This document shows positions 11,566-25,031 of a stretch of 64,000 nucleotides of DNA, in pieces (positions within the stretch are counted from its first letter, which is position 1; each line of letters starts with the position of its first letter). Below the pieces are notes generated by a model. That model did not search any database. It was not told the origin of the DNA and saw only the letters and a program-made list of their open reading frames with translations. The position numbers and the translations under genes were made by a program. The DNA is from Dasyornis broadbenti. Lineage: Eukaryota; Chordata; Aves; Passeriformes; Dasyornithidae. The stretch spans positions 2,073,861-2,137,860 of the forward strand of contig VZRN01004254.1 in the NCBI GenBank assembly GCA_013397935.1, given 5' to 3'.

Positions 11566-14235
11566 TATTTTTAATGTAGCACACTCTTATTTCTTTAATT
11601 AAATTTATAGTTGTACATACAAGATTTCATATTAGTGAATAGAAATGGTTAAGTGACTGTGCTTCTGCAATGGGAAAAGTGAGGCAACTATACGTTATAT
11701 GAGTACCTAGAAAGACTTTATCCAATTCTCTTGAAGGTAAAACAGGTACTTCCTCTGTCTGATTTAGCTGATGTTATGCATAGAAAGATGCTGGCATTAA
11801 GGAAAGAACTGTAGGAGAATAAGGTTTTGCCTTAAGCAGTATTACAGTGCCAGATATTCTCTACCCTTCATTCTCAGACTGACCTCAAACTATTTGAAAG
11901 GCAGGTTGTCCATGCCATAGACTCTCTGGAGAACACCAAGAGCACACACAGAAGTCTTCTATCTAGGTAAGGAGAGGGAGAGCTGGGTTGTCTATTTTTT
12001 TATTTTAATTTGGTTGTACAAACATCAAACATTGTATCTATGATAAAATCTACTGCCATTTGAACTATCCCCATTATTTTGAAGAGTTAAAATTATTTCT
12101 TTCTTTAGAAAAAGTGTTACCCAACAGGTTTATGATAAGTGACAAGATTTGGCTCAGCCTCCCTACATTATTTATAGATAAACAAATAAAAATGGACATA
12201 ACAAGCCACAGAATTTTTCTTAAAAAAGCTTTGTCAATAAATTATAGCCTTGCTATGAAAAGCATGCTATGTAAATGCATTTTCTGCGACCTATACATTA
12301 AAATCTTACAAGGGCATGAGGAATTGAAAGTGTCTTTCCAATGGATCTTCCATCTTAGAAATTATTTGAATCCATGGATTAAATGTCAGCTTTGAAAGCT
12401 TTTGGTGATTTATTTTGGATCTTAGAAGAAATAACATCTCTACTGCAAAATTACTGCATTTTCATATTCTGTATTAGTTATTGCTGGAAAAACATTTTTA
12501 GAAAAATAACCTGGAGATGCTTCCACCCCCCACCTTTGAAAGTTTCTAGCATTCCATGTTGCATTTGTAGTGGAGTTGCCAGGACAAAAGTGGAAAAGGG
12601 CTTGACAGAGTCCTTTATGGGAATAGTGTGCATTGTGCATCAAAAAGAAATGACACTGGCTGAATGTGCTGATACGGTTACTCAGGTGCCAGTACACAGA
12701 ACTTGGACAGAGTTTAGCATAGAACTTTTACTTCAAAAAGAACTGAAGTATTGTAGCAAACTTTTACAGTTCTTGCAATAGAAGTGAAGGGAAACAGCAA
12801 AATTATTTATCAATTTGACATGATCATTTAAAAATGGGGTAGAGAGAAGGTGGTGTGTGCCTACCCCCACCCCAGGCAAAGTGAAAAGTATTGACAGAGA
12901 GATGACTGACAGTCAGTTAAAGCAATAGAAAGATCCTTTGGCCTTTTCACGGATTTAAATCAGATTTGGAAACACATTAAATAGAATTAACTTCAGACAT
13001 TTAATTGCAATGCCTGAGCTAAGAGCTGAGTTACATTAAGCACCTCTGTAATTGAAGAAGATTGATAGACATGTCCAAAGGCAATTCAGCCTCCTTAGTA
13101 TCTGGACTGTCCCTCTGGTACTATCCCATTTTCTACTGTATGATACTTTCCAGACTGAAATTTTTCAAGTAAGTGGCTAAAATGAGACAGATTGAATTCA
13201 GGTTTAAGAAGCCAAAATCATTTTGTACTGATGAGAAGCAGGGACAAAATTATTGATGGAGCTAGATTTACATTCACTGAACATAGTGGACCTCTGTTAG
13301 TTAACCTGTATTTTGATAGCATTTGTTGCTGAAGTGTCTAAGGAATTTTTTCTCAACTGATTTCTTTATAAAAAAGCAAAGGAGACTGATCTGTTCTTCA
13401 AGTGCCTGCAAAAGTATTCTGGCAGAGGAGCTTTTAGGTAAAGATGCAGTCTCCCTATTTTAATAATCAGCAAAAGTATCACCAAGGCAATATGTAGTGA
13501 TCCCTTTTTTTATATGAAATGCGAAAGTACTGGATCTTACATATTCTTTAAATGTACCTCTGAGAAAGTGCTGAGGAACTCTAAGATTAAGATTTAATAA
13601 GTGCAGAGTTAAGAGAGTTAAATTTAGTTTGTCAGAGAAAAAATACAGATGAAAAAATTTAAATCTATATTAGAAAGAGAAGATAGAACTTCAAGATCTT
13701 CATGCAACACAGCAAATGAAGGACTAAATTTTAATGAATGAAGGTCTGTGAGCAGTTTCATAAAAGCATTGCCAAACAAGCAAGGAAATTTTTGTTTTAA
13801 GTGAATAAAGATCTTTGGGTAATCAGAATTGCAGATTTTGTATTGTAAGCTAAGACAAATGCTTGATATTCTACTAACCTTTGCCTAAACTCTCAGTAAA
13901 AGCCTCTTTCAGGAGAACGATACTGAAAACAAGAAAAACAACAACAGACTGTATGTAGCATGAACAGGGTAGGGAAAAAACTCCTAAAGATGCTCTAATG
14001 TAATGATATTAGATGCATGTTTCAGAAACAAGTTGATTTTGAATACTGTGGTAAAGTCTGGTTATTTCACCTAGAAAGTGTTATGGAAAGATAATTGATC
14101 TAAATACAGGAGATAAAAGTGATTGAGACATGGAGTAGTAAGTTCGTATAAAAATAGGCTATAAATGTTGGGATTATAATCAAGAGAACGAAAATGAAAG
14201 GACATGAAACTGGTAAATTAAGTGTTCCCTTTACA
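11566..14235. other. AT-rich non-coding DNA, nothing recognised
   Basis: Unique sequence. Open frames at 12060-12395 (opens on TTG) and 12383-12781 (132 codons, ATG) overlap in different frames. An opposite-strand frame covers the second, and neither resembles a known protein. No transposon blocks recognised. Confidence 0.5.
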
Positions 14236-14272
14236 GGAATTCCATTATACAAAGGAATCCTATTATACAAGG
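14236..14272. repeat. Tandem duplication, 18-bp unit
   Basis: GGAATTCCATTATACAAA (14236-14253) is followed directly by GGAATCCTATTATACAAG (14254-14271). The two 18-bp units differ at only a few positions. Confidence 0.85.
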
Positions 14273-17200
14273 TCAAAAGGAATTCAGATGTATTGAAAAA
14301 TAATGCATATAAATATGAAAGGATGCTTCAAGTTGCTGTGTTTTCAGCTGCTGTCCACTTCATCTCCTGCTTTCACACTGGTGCTATTCCCTACTGGCAG
14401 AAGTCCTATTCAGACCTTGTAAGACATGTTTTTTCAACAGTAGAGAACAAAATCTTTCAACTGATTACATTTAAATGTGAGTATTAGCTGATGGCTATGG
14501 CTTAGACTGTGTCACATGAGTGAATGTTTTCTAGCCATTTTTCCATGGGACAGAGGGTTGCACCACAACTCTTACCTTTCTTCATAGTCTCTGGGGAAGG
14601 CTAAACACTGCTGACAGTCCTGAGCTGCTAGACTTTTTCTTTTACCTGGGGATGCCATTCCTTTGCTGTAGGAAGAAATCCTCTAGTACATACTAATTTC
14701 CAGAGTAGCCACGCAACTAAATGAATGCTTACTATATCAAATGGGGAGAAAAAAATAAAGTTAAAAACCAAGTGAAAATAAAGATATGCTAGTCAGAATA
14801 CCTGACTCCAATTTTTTTTTTTTTTTACTTTGGTGGAGCTTAACCTCTGTTAGGAGATATTGAACAGAACAGTCTTGTTAAGCAGGGTGGAAACAGGCCT
14901 AAAGTATGTGGCAGATACATGACCCAAAATATCAGTGCTGCTTTGTTGTCTTAAAAGTAGTAAAAATGCATTCTGGGAAAGGGCAGGTAGTCTGAAAAAG
15001 AAGTTTGCTATTAGAAAGGAGGGAAACAAGGACATGGAAAAAACACAACAGCATTTAAAAGCACATACGCTCTGAAAATGCACTATAGGATGTTAAAAAG
15101 GCTATTATAAACATTCCTGAAACTTGGGCCATGGGCTAATGCTCTTTAGAAGATAGGTAAAAAACCTTTATGGCTGAGTAGGACATGGCTTTCTTAGGCA
15201 CACAGGTGAACAAAACCTCTCAAGTTTGTGATCAGTAGATGAAAAAGGTTTCATATGTGGTCAGAGTAAGTGTTTACACATGCTGGCTTGTTGCCTTGAT
15301 GGATAGTTATTGTACTGAACATAATGCTGCTATCAAAGATAAATACCTGAAATCAAAACATTAGTCATGGCCAGTTTAGAAACAGCAATAAAATATGCTT
15401 AAAATAATAATTTTATAACTTAGTATTTATATAACTACCTTGAAACACACAGACTTTCTTCCCTCGGGAAAAATGAAATTTGAAAAATTCATTCAAGTTA
15501 TTCTGAAGATATAGTTAACCCAGAGCTAAATATTCTGATCTGTTGCTAGAATAGCCTACATGAATAAGAATGCACTAAAAATTCATTGCCTTTGCTTTGC
15601 CCAGGATGGACAAGGGAGAAAGAAATAATTTGGTTCTGTGTGAAAAAGGAAGACAGGAAATTTGGTGAGTAGCTTTTTAAAAAGCTTTGATGGCTAAAAG
15701 ACATATTTTCAAGTACAAAAGAAATCTCACAATTTAAGTGAAATGAGTATTAGTTATAGCCATTTTAGGATGAACTAATGCAGTCCTGAGATTTTGGAAT
15801 GACACAGGACTGCTGTTTGCATGTTGCTTTTTAAAAAGGCAGGAACATGAAAGGAAGCTTCAGTGTCTGCCTCAATCGGTAATGCTCAGGGACCATGCTG
15901 TGTTTGAACACTCTGGCTTCCCCATTTTTGTCTGAAAGCCAAGTGAATGTTTTAGTTTGAATCAGATGACTGCAGGAGGTACAGAAATGCATGGCTGTTG
16001 GAGTGATGTTCTTCCTGTGGTGAGGTGGAAGGTCAGTTGTATGTTTTTCTCTGCCAATCCACACCTACCAGAGACTACTAAATGAACAAGGTATCCACCT
16101 TTCATGTAAACCTACTAGTTCAAATAGTTTTATCCAAACTGACCTCTCAGTAGTTCATGAGGGATGCTGATACTGGAAATCCTCTCAAATCAAATTCTGA
16201 GGGAAAAATGAAGATTTGTGTCTTGGTTCTTTACTCCATTACTTTTTCACTAGTTTGATTTTTAACTCTCTTGTGTTTGTTCTTGCACTCTCAGATAAAG
16301 AATTATATTGAACTAAAAAATCAGGATCAGAATGTGGCATGGGAAGTAACAGAACTGTGCTATGGGAGTGGATGATCCAATTAAAACCCAAACTTTCATG
16401 CCTGGTCTGTTGCTTCTATCATCTCCTGATCAGGGTGCCTGACATTTAAAGTGAAATACGCAACAAAACTATTTTGCCTACTAAGTATATGAGGTATCAT
16501 GTCTCACCTTTTAAATATTAGCACTGGCACTTTAGACAGCTATTATCCTATTTCATCTCTGTGTAAAATGAGCATTCACACCACTTTTAAAGCTAAGGAT
16601 CTCTGGAGGAACAAATACTTTACTGTGGGATTAGATCTGATTATTTGTACAGACTATTAGCCTAGGAAAGGGTGGGATGAACAGCTTGATACCCTGTTTC
16701 CACAACTGAATTAATTATCTTAACCGGTTTGGTTCATTGTAGTCCCTCATTTGTGCTTCTATTGACTTTTAAGATCATTAAATACATTATTTTGCAAACT
16801 CCAGAAGACTTTAAGACAGAATAACAAATGGATCATGGACTAAACTGCTATCAATAGGCTATTATAATTTCCCTTAATACAGCGATACTGAAAGGTTCTA
16901 CTTCATTTCAAAGATTACAGTTACTGAGCAGTGACTGCAAAAATAGAGAAAAAGCCACTCAGAGTGTCGGATAATAAGGAGATGACATGAAAAATTATGG
17001 TTGTGAAAAGAGTAAGAAAGTAGTTTTCAAATTCAGTTTAAGTGGAAAGGTAGCTGACTTTCTCATTCAAAAGTAACACTGATTCTGCTGCCATTTATTT
17101 AGGATGGTTGAACTCCTCTTGCCTAATTTTGGATGGTCTCAAATATAGTGAATTCAGAAGTTTACTTTTGAGGCCAGTCAGGCCATCACTGTTTTAACAT

Positions 17201-18027
17201 TTCAGTTAACACCCCCTGTGACAAAGAGTAAGAGGGGAGGACACTGTGCCTGACATGTACACTACAAATGTTATTAAAACAGAACTCTGAGGAGCTGCCC
17301 TTCTCCAAAATGTCTTTCCAAAAAACTGCCACTGAGTCATCATTTGACATGTGATGTGGACTTTTCAGTACATTTGAACAGGTTCTGAGATTCTTGGCAG
17401 AAAAAAGGAAAAACTATTGTGCCCCACTGGAATGATGCAAAAAACTTATGTTAGTGTAGCTATTGAAGAACAGATAAAATCTGAGCTCATCTTGGAAAGA
17501 CTTTTTTTGGACAAACTCTGAATAGTCATACAGAAATGATATGTGAAATGGAGGAAGTTATTAAAGAGCTTCCGCATACAGAGGAACTTTTTAAAAGAAG
17601 GTGATTATTGACTTTGTGATTAGTGCGGAGCATTCAGACTAAATGACTCCTGTGAGTATAGTCAGGTAGATTAATGTCTTTATGCCATCAGTTGCACCTG
17701 CCATTAAATGAGTTCCCAATTAATGGAAGGCCACTTTTTGAAATTAGCACTGGAGAGGATTGCATGGGAACATAAAAGACAGGAACATTATTGTTATTTG
17801 ATAAAGTAAAAATAAAGTATTTACAAAGTACGTAGTTGTGGTGTGTGGGAATATTTGGGTGCTTTATAGGATATTCAGTCTTTTTTAATGCTCTTTTCTG
17901 GGTAGCTAATACAGTAGAAGGGAGATAGTTACAAAGACAAGTGTAACTTCTAATAAAAGATAAAGTTGATAAATAATGTGAGCATGTGAGAAAAAATGGA
18001 AATTATCTAGAAATGGAAACATAGTTC
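14273..18027. other. AT-rich non-coding DNA, nothing recognised
   Basis: About 3.7 kb with only short open frames (97 codons or fewer), a T-run near 14812-14826, and no recognisable repeat family, exon or RNA gene. Confidence 0.5.
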
Positions 18028-18084
18028 ACCTGCAGCAGGTAAATAGGGCAGGAAGCCCTGCCATGCACTGGGGCTGCTCCCCAG
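18028..18084. other. Three consecutive small hairpins
   Basis: Three perfect inverted repeats follow one another within 57 bases. ACCTGC/GCAGGT has a one-base centre (18028-18040). GGCAGG/CCTGCC has the loop AAGC (18047-18062). CTGGGG/CCCCAG has the loop CTGCT (18068-18084). Spacers are 6 and 5 bases. A further CCAG-G-CTGG palindrome overlaps the end (18081-18089). They sit in a GC-richer patch (about 18025-18190) within AT-rich DNA. The pairing is read directly; any function as a structured RNA or binding array is unproven. Confidence 0.75.
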
Positions 18085-18587
18085 GCTGGTCTTGGGGTAC
18101 TTCAGAGAGTTGCTTCAGCCAGGGAAGAGCCAGATCTAGTGGAAACAGCCAAGGGTGGAAGTGCTCTGGAAACGCTCAAGATGTATGGTGTGCTCACTGA
18201 GCTGGAAGTATTAGACTTTACATTAGTGGATACATTGCTTCCAGCTTGTGATGGATGACTTCACACTATGCATCAAAACGGTACAGGAAAAAAGAAAAAA
18301 CCTCAGGAAGGATCATTTACAAGATGGTGTTAAGAAAAAAACCAAGGGTTATGTTAAATTAAGCCATATCAGTGAGAAAATGTATCAAAGCTCAGTAAGA
18401 TATTTGGCAGCACTTTTCTCCCACCATGTGGTAAATGACAAGATAGTGGCAAAAGATGAGATCTATTTTAATGAAGTGTTCTCTGAGACAGCCTTAGTGC
18501 TGTAGATTATGGAATGTAAGGAGGAAGGGCCAAGTTCCTCACCATTTAACTGGGACTCACATTAGGTTAATGTTAAACAGATAACTC
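18085..18587. other. GC-richer patch grading into AT-rich DNA
   Basis: The patch at 18085-18190 continues the GC-richer composition of the hairpin region. I recognise no repeat family in it. The following sequence includes an 85-codon open frame (18248-18505) that is lysine-rich, begins at ATG and has no recognised domain; I do not call it a gene. Confidence 0.45.
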
Positions 18588-18870
18588 TGTTGCGCTGGAG
18601 GTGTTGATGAGCAACACAGGGACCGCAGGCAGGTGCAAAGGAGAGCTGTTTACTGTCAAAAATCCGGCCTTTTAAAGCAGTTAGCCAGTTAGCAGTTTAT
18701 ACAATTTTAAGGCACAACAAGCCAAAGTCAACCAACCACCATACACCGCAATGTGGACATGCGACAGTCACGCAGCAGTCTCTCAGTTTCTCACGTCTCC
18801 ATTCCAGCTGAATCATTCTCCCATAGTTCCCTTCTACTTAGCCTAAGTAAAAGGCTGGAGTCATGTTACA
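18588..18870 (-). mobile_element. Solo LTR of an endogenous retrovirus, minus strand
   Basis: This is a 283-bp long terminal repeat read on the minus strand. Its ends form the short inverted repeat of retroviral LTRs: the plus strand opens TGTTGC and closes GTTACA, so on the minus strand it runs TG to CA. On the minus strand a TATAAA box lies at 18697-18702 (U3/R promoter), followed about 45 bp on by AGTAAA (18649-18654), which resembles a polyadenylation signal. A typical short U5 then ends in CA at 18588. CpGs are denser than in the flanks. No retroviral genes are adjacent, so it is a recombined solo LTR. I do not see a clean target-site duplication: AACTC precedes it and AAGCC follows, a 3 of 5 match. 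The family is likely avian ERV but is not assigned. Confidence 0.75.
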
Positions 18871-19997
18871 AAGCCTTTCCTTTTTGAAGCCTTATCTATT
18901 AGTAACAATATTCCCGATGCAGAATTTAACCAAACTTCTAAAACATTAGATATCAAATTATAGTAGATAAGATTTATGTAGTATTTACACCATTTTAATG
19001 CAAATAATTATAAAATGTGAGCTCCTCAGGAAGCGGCTGCAAAATTTGTCTGTCAACAAGTCTATCAAATTTCCACTTGAGGGTACTTTCAGGGTAGGAA
19101 TAAATACAATCAATAATGACTTGAAGAGATGACAATAACAACTTTCAGAGGATAATATTTTCTTCAAACATCAAGATTTTAAGACTGGTTATTATAGCGA
19201 GGCTAAAGAATTAGTCTTCCATTTGCTATTGAGTGGGACTCAGGCACTTCATTTCCTCTGAGTGGTTTGCAACTCATAGCATAGAAATATAAAAGAATCA
19301 CCTTCAGGGTTTTGCATGCCCTCAAAAGAAATGCAAATGGATGTAGACAGCATCCATCGAATGGTTGCTTTTTCATATGCGGACTTGGTTTATACTGTTC
19401 AGAAAATAAATGCCTCTAGATGATCCACCTGATTTTATATATGTTAGTAAACTCATTATTGCACCAAGAGAGAATATTTTTTAATGTATGCATTTTGCTG
19501 TATCTCAGTGGCCCCTCAGGATTCTCTTGCATTTCAGGAATGTTTAACTTTGGTTTATTGGGTGCAAAAATAGCCATGCCTTGCAATGCTGACTTACTCT
19601 TCTTTACTTTCCTTGTTTTATTATTGTGCTTACATGAACTAAGTATTCAATCTGAGACACATTTTCTACTAGCCCCAAATCTTCAGGGTTAAGGTGTATA
19701 TTATGGTATTCAACCATATGTGGAAAAAGTGTAGGAAATTATGAGGGTAATGATCTGTAACCGTATAAGCAGCTACACTTTAAAAGACAGAATGGATCTA
19801 CTGTTGTAAAAAACTTTTTTAGTATCTTCCTGTAAAATAATCTTTTGAGTAATCTTTTGAACTCAGAATTGAAGTAGTACTGGAGGTTTGTTGCTATAAA
19901 AGACACAGAAATCAGCTGCAGCTAGACCTATGCCCCACACTGTGTTTTACTAATAATCTAGATGTGCATGCAAATCAGATTGGATTTCAAAACCTGA
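18871..19997. other. AT-rich non-coding DNA, nothing recognised
   Basis: Unique AT-rich sequence with short unsupported open frames on both strands. Confidence 0.5.
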
Positions 19998-20020
19998 GAG
20001 GAGGAGGAGGAGAAGGAGTA
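19998..20020. repeat. (GAG)n trinucleotide repeat, interrupted
   Basis: GAGGAGGAGGAGGAG followed by AAGGAG, an impure GGA/GAG microsatellite. Confidence 0.85.
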
Positions 20021-22675
20021 GAAGTCTTTTACTTCCGTGCATTTTTTTGTATTGCCAGTGCTAATGGTGTTTTTGATGCTGGTCAGGTGCATAACCACGA
20101 GAAGTAAAGCATATCTCATTCAGAGGACAGTTGCATTTGAAGAATGTTTCTCTTGTTTCTGTCAGCAATAGTTGAGGAAGGCTGGAAAAATTGTCCTACT
20201 TATAAACCAATATCATAATAAATAGGGAGCCTGGATAGAGCTTCAGAAACTAGTAATTGCTATTAATGAGGTGCCTACATTTCATTCTTTGTAACACTGT
20301 CTTGAATCAATGAGTAGGTTCTAATCCAGAACATGTGCTGCCTTGAAGGGAATTCTAGTATAAAAAGGAAACAAGGTACAAATTTAGAAAGGCTTTTTTT
20401 TTTCTTTTCTCTCCAAGTCAAATTACCCTTCTCAAAGTGAACTAAAGATATTAGAAACTTAATATAAGTTCTGAGTAATGCAACATGTTTTTCATTCTCC
20501 TTCCTTCTTTTCATCTGTTGCTATTCACCCATTGAGATTTAATTATCCTTTTTGTTTTCTTCATCTTCTCTTCAGCCCATGGGTCATCTATTTATCATTA
20601 CTCTGTTCAACTCTCATGTTAATGGCTTACCCATGTGACATAAAACTGTAATAACAGCACCTACTTGTGTTTAACAACCATGGTTGAGCTGTTCCATAAA
20701 CTAAAAGGGCTGCCCAATCACTTTGAGGCAGGCTTCATCTCTCATTGCAGTGAACAAGACTGAAGAAACTTGATTGCAGGACTTAAACATTTAGATATCC
20801 ATGGGACAAAGCACTGCCAACTCTTTAATTCTTTTTTTATCTACTAGAGAACGGATTAAAAATAACTATATGGGTAGTATTTAAAGCCAAGCAAGTTCCC
20901 AGTGGAAGTAAGTCACAATATTTTTACCATGAAGATGACTAATCACCAGGGAAAGAAATCCAGTAGTGAACTCTTCATGTACTATCTCCAGTTCAACTTT
21001 GGATATTTTTCTAGGAGATAAGTAAGAAATTTTCCATCTTAGTATGTGGGTTCTAACCAAAATATAAAATCATGAGAGATGAGAGTGGTTTCAGCAAAGG
21101 ACTTAATCATGCCATCTTGTCCTAAACCCTTTAGTAGCTATTGAAGTATATGAATTCTGGATTGATCACCAGGTTTTTTTGTGTCTTTCTTAGCTTTTGC
21201 TGTACCTTAACATACATCCTCCAATGAGCTATGTAGACTATTTCTCTTTTCTTGGAATTCACTTATGGTCAATGGCTGTATTCACAGTATAAATATTAAC
21301 TTCTCTCATCACCTTGTATGATAACCCACACTCTTGCCAATAACCTCCTGACGTGGCTTGCTACAGCACAAAGCTTAAGCTGTATAGGGGAGATTTTGTG
21401 GCAGCATGTTCAATTTCTTCTAATACTGCTGCTGTCCTCTGAGGAACCTATTTGAGAAGACTCAATTGTTTGATATTGGTGATGACAAGAGATATCCAAG
21501 GTGCTCATGCTGTTTCCTTGAGTGATTTTACAACAATGAAATGAAGGAAAATTTGTGAAGATCTTAACAGTCAAAAAGAGTACCAGTCAAGAGTACTTCA
21601 ACTAGTTGAGACCTGGGGAGTTGGCAGCTAAATTATTCTTTTTCATGCAGTTCTGTAAAGGTCCATGCGTGCCACACTTCTGCATGCTGTCGTTTTCAGA
21701 TGCTGATTTATTAGGACTTCCTGGATATGACACAGGGCTCTTTCTCAAGAGCTGCTTCTGGAACACAGCCTGCAAAGAATTAGTGTGTTCATTTGCTGGG
21801 AAAAAAAAACAGACAATGATCAAACAGAAAGACTGGACAGAAAATTGTAAACTTTTCCCCAACTGTTCATACTTTTTTTCAGAATATTTTAAACTGTAGT
21901 GTATGAAAGCCACAGGGAGATCCATAGAATGATATAAATAACCTATATGACTATAAAATAAACCCTCAGAAATCCCTGTGTAGACATTCAGGCATTGGAA
22001 GAAGGAAGCTAAAAATATAGACTCATACCTTCACAGTCAAAACAACCTAGTATACGTTCTTGCATAGGGATAATAGAAAAGCATGCTGTAAAGAAGCCAG
22101 GGGAGGGATCCCATACTGTGAATGAGGATATTTATGCACGGGCTAAATGTGGTAAAGGAAGTAGTTGGGGAACAAGGTGTGACCTCTGATGACCTATTTG
22201 AAGGGTCACAATAAGCTCTCTTCTGACAGAGCATACCTGTGGTTTGGATACCTCTGAATTTTTGTCCTGACTGTTGCTGTGTATTTTCTAAGGCATCCTG
22301 GAACATTCTGCAGCACCTCTTGCCTTTTGTGTTTAATATGATAATGTTGAAAGGAGACTGTGAACTGTTTCTATTAGCAAGTCCTGTAGCATGCTTATTA
22401 TAGTAATGGAAATTACTCCTGAAATGGAGTAAATGGTAGAGTATAAATAGCTGTGTGAGAATGAGTTAATCTCCTGCCTTTGTTAAATGTTTTTCCATGT
22501 GTGGGAGGCCTTGGTAATTAATGCACTTTCCCCTGATCTGCAGATACTGTCATCATTCCTATATGTGATTGATATCTCTGCCTTCACAGGTTTGGAACCT
22601 GACACCAGCACTAATAAACAGATTAAAGTCACTGATAATAATTTCAGAAGATACTCCAGAAATTTTAGATGAAGC
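20021..22675. other. Non-coding DNA, nothing recognised
   Basis: Unique sequence. Two opposite-strand frames of about 100 codons overlap at 21602-21925, which is the signature of a chance low-stop stretch and not of a gene. No repeat family recognised until the CR1 fragment at 22676. Confidence 0.5.
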
Positions 22676-22807
22676 AGCCTGTGTTTCACTTCGTGCCCTT
22701 TGCCTCTTGTCCTGTCACTGGGCACCACTGAAACGAGCCTGGCTCCATATTCTTTATACCCTTTAGGTATCTATACACATTGATGAGATCTCCCTGAGAT
22801 CTGCTGC
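22676..22807 (-). mobile_element. CR1 LINE fragment from the 3' region
   Basis: A 132-bp piece of CR1 in reverse orientation. Read on the plus strand it shows the familiar reverse-CR1 string: CTTGTCCTGTCACTGGGCACC, then CTGGCTCCATATTCTTTATACC, then CTATACACATTGATGAGATC and CCCTGAG. This segment normally lies a few hundred bases upstream of the CR1 3' tail. The tail itself is absent here, so the copy is truncated at both ends. Several substitutions and the loss of neighbouring blocks point to an old insertion. Confidence 0.88.
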
Positions 22808-25028
22808 TGCTTTTTTATTTCATCTATACACTAATATCGCTGTTCAGTTGTATGTTCATTCTCATAGCAGTAATATAAAGTGTGTATTTCCATACTGTGA
22901 CCAAACGAAATAGTTTGGCAGAGTGTGAAGTGAGATGATATTAGAGTATTGTTGGCATAAATATATACATTCCTGAAAGCTGTTTAAAAATTATCTTTAC
23001 TAGACAGAAATATATCATGTTCTATTATTTCAAAGTGGTTTTAATTTTATCTATAGTATGTCTACTCATATACTTGAAGATGTCAGTATCTTATTTTAAG
23101 AGACAACCAAAAAGTATTTTCCCATGTATTCTGAGCCTTTAAAAGACCACAGTCCATTGTTTTCTGTTTGGTAAGTACTTAATATACAAAGCTTTCTCTT
23201 GTGTACGTAGGCATAGTATCTGAAATCCAGAATTTAACAAGATATCGAGATACCACAGTGGGCTATAGCATAAAATGAACTGCCCCAAAAAACACAGGTG
23301 AGATTATCGAAATCAGGATAGAAATATATGTTTAGAAAACATAAAAAATCATCCTGAGTTTAATAAAAACAGAGTTACAAGCAATGCCTAGTAAATCAAG
23401 CCAATACCACTGTTCTTTCATAGGGAATGTAGGACCCTCCTTTACCTTCATTTTGTAAAGATTTGAATATTGACCCCAAATGGAGAAATAACTTGTTTGA
23501 CCTTGACAACTGATATTTTCTACAGTTTTTGGTCTAAAAGAAAGAATTTTGTTTTCTATATTTGCATTCCTTCAGACTGAGCTGAATTGTCAGGGATATG
23601 CCACAGCTATTCAGCACATCTCTTCTAAGGCATAACTACTAGGTCTCTTAACACCAAATGGAGTTCATAGGTATCTCATATTTGTGTTATAAAAGATCTC
23701 TTTATACACTGCAGCACCATTCTCAAGAGAAAAAATCAATTTTAAAAGACACAGAAATTATTTTTTTAGTTCCTGCTGCCTGAAAGACAAATTATTTCTA
23801 AATCAGAACTTTCCAAGGGCAACTGCCATGTTCTAAGATGTATGCTTTGATGACTGTGTATGTCACTAGAGAGAGGAGGAGAGGGTGGTGGAACTAATAA
23901 TCTAATGGATTATTGTTTTATATCTTTAAATAAAAATATGTTGTCACTGCAAAGAACAGTACAGCATACTCTGTGTATGAATTGTCTTTTTGATGCTTTT
24001 ATGATACTGTGTTGATGAACTAGTTGCACTTGTTTATCTTGAAGCAATCATAATTTGTAATTCATTGAATTTGGAAAATGTGCTCAGCCCTCTACGGTCA
24101 AAAATTAAAAATTTTGGATTAAAACGTGGATTAAAAAGTACATGAGTTATTTACTCAATTGCTGAGTAATCACTGTTTGAGGGAAGGTCTTTTTATGAGG
24201 AAATTCCATTAAAAGACGAAGTGATGCCTCCACCTTTGTAATTTTAACAAGACAGTTTTTTGCATTCATTGACAATATATTCTCTAGAGATAACTGCTCT
24301 TCCTTCCTCTTCCTTCCAAACGAACAATATTGCATTCAACATACTCCACCAACTTTTCAACACCCACCTCTCTAGACTGTGATTCTGCCTTTTGCAGCAT
24401 TTTAAGAAGTTTGTTGAGGCAGTTTCTTTGTCCAAAAACTTGTTCTTACAGTTGTAGCCATGAGAAGAGTTTCCAGGGGGGTCAGACTTCCATAAGTTGC
24501 ATCCCTACAAGTCTGATAAGGTTGTCCAGTAGTGGTTATGTGATATCTGTTAGCAGTTGATGCAGTTGTCAACTGGACATTGCCTTCTTTGAACTTGGAA
24601 GGATTTTACTGTCTTCAGCTTTTGTCTAGGTAATATAGTCATCTTTGGGGGAAGAGTTCCATCCTAGCTGTGGTAAATTTTATCAGTGGGTTTTTCATCT
24701 TCAGTTAGGGAATAGAATGAGAAGGTGAATAGGGTTAGGCTTTTCTTTCCCATTGAAATACTTCACAGCTTGTGTAGGGCATCAAGTGCTACCAGAAAGG
24801 CAAATGGATGGCAGAACTTAGTTGGTGTGTATTGTAATTATATACATGTATGCAAGATACGTATATTTTGCCTCTTGGGATATCATTCTGTATGCATGCA
24901 CATCTCTCTTTCAATTGAATGAATTAGAATTTTTAAATTAGCATCTATTAATATAACCTCCTGTGTAGGTACTACAATTTATCTAAAAAGCTCTATTGTA
25001 CTGCTAAATTGTTAAAAGCTCAGCAAAT

Positions 25029-25031
<3 letters not shown>
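22808..25031. other. AT-rich non-coding DNA, nothing recognised
   Basis: Unique sequence with short frames only. A frame pair near 24147-24560 overlaps on opposite strands. I see no gene or transposon. Confidence 0.5.

Noticed and set aside
12060..12781. Two adjoining open frames (111 and 132 codons)
   Set aside because: They overlap in different frames, the first opens on TTG, and no similarity or splice context was visible.
12520..12875. C-rich runs near 12530 and 12862 as quadruplex motifs
   Set aside because: Each site has too few separate C-runs within the needed distance.
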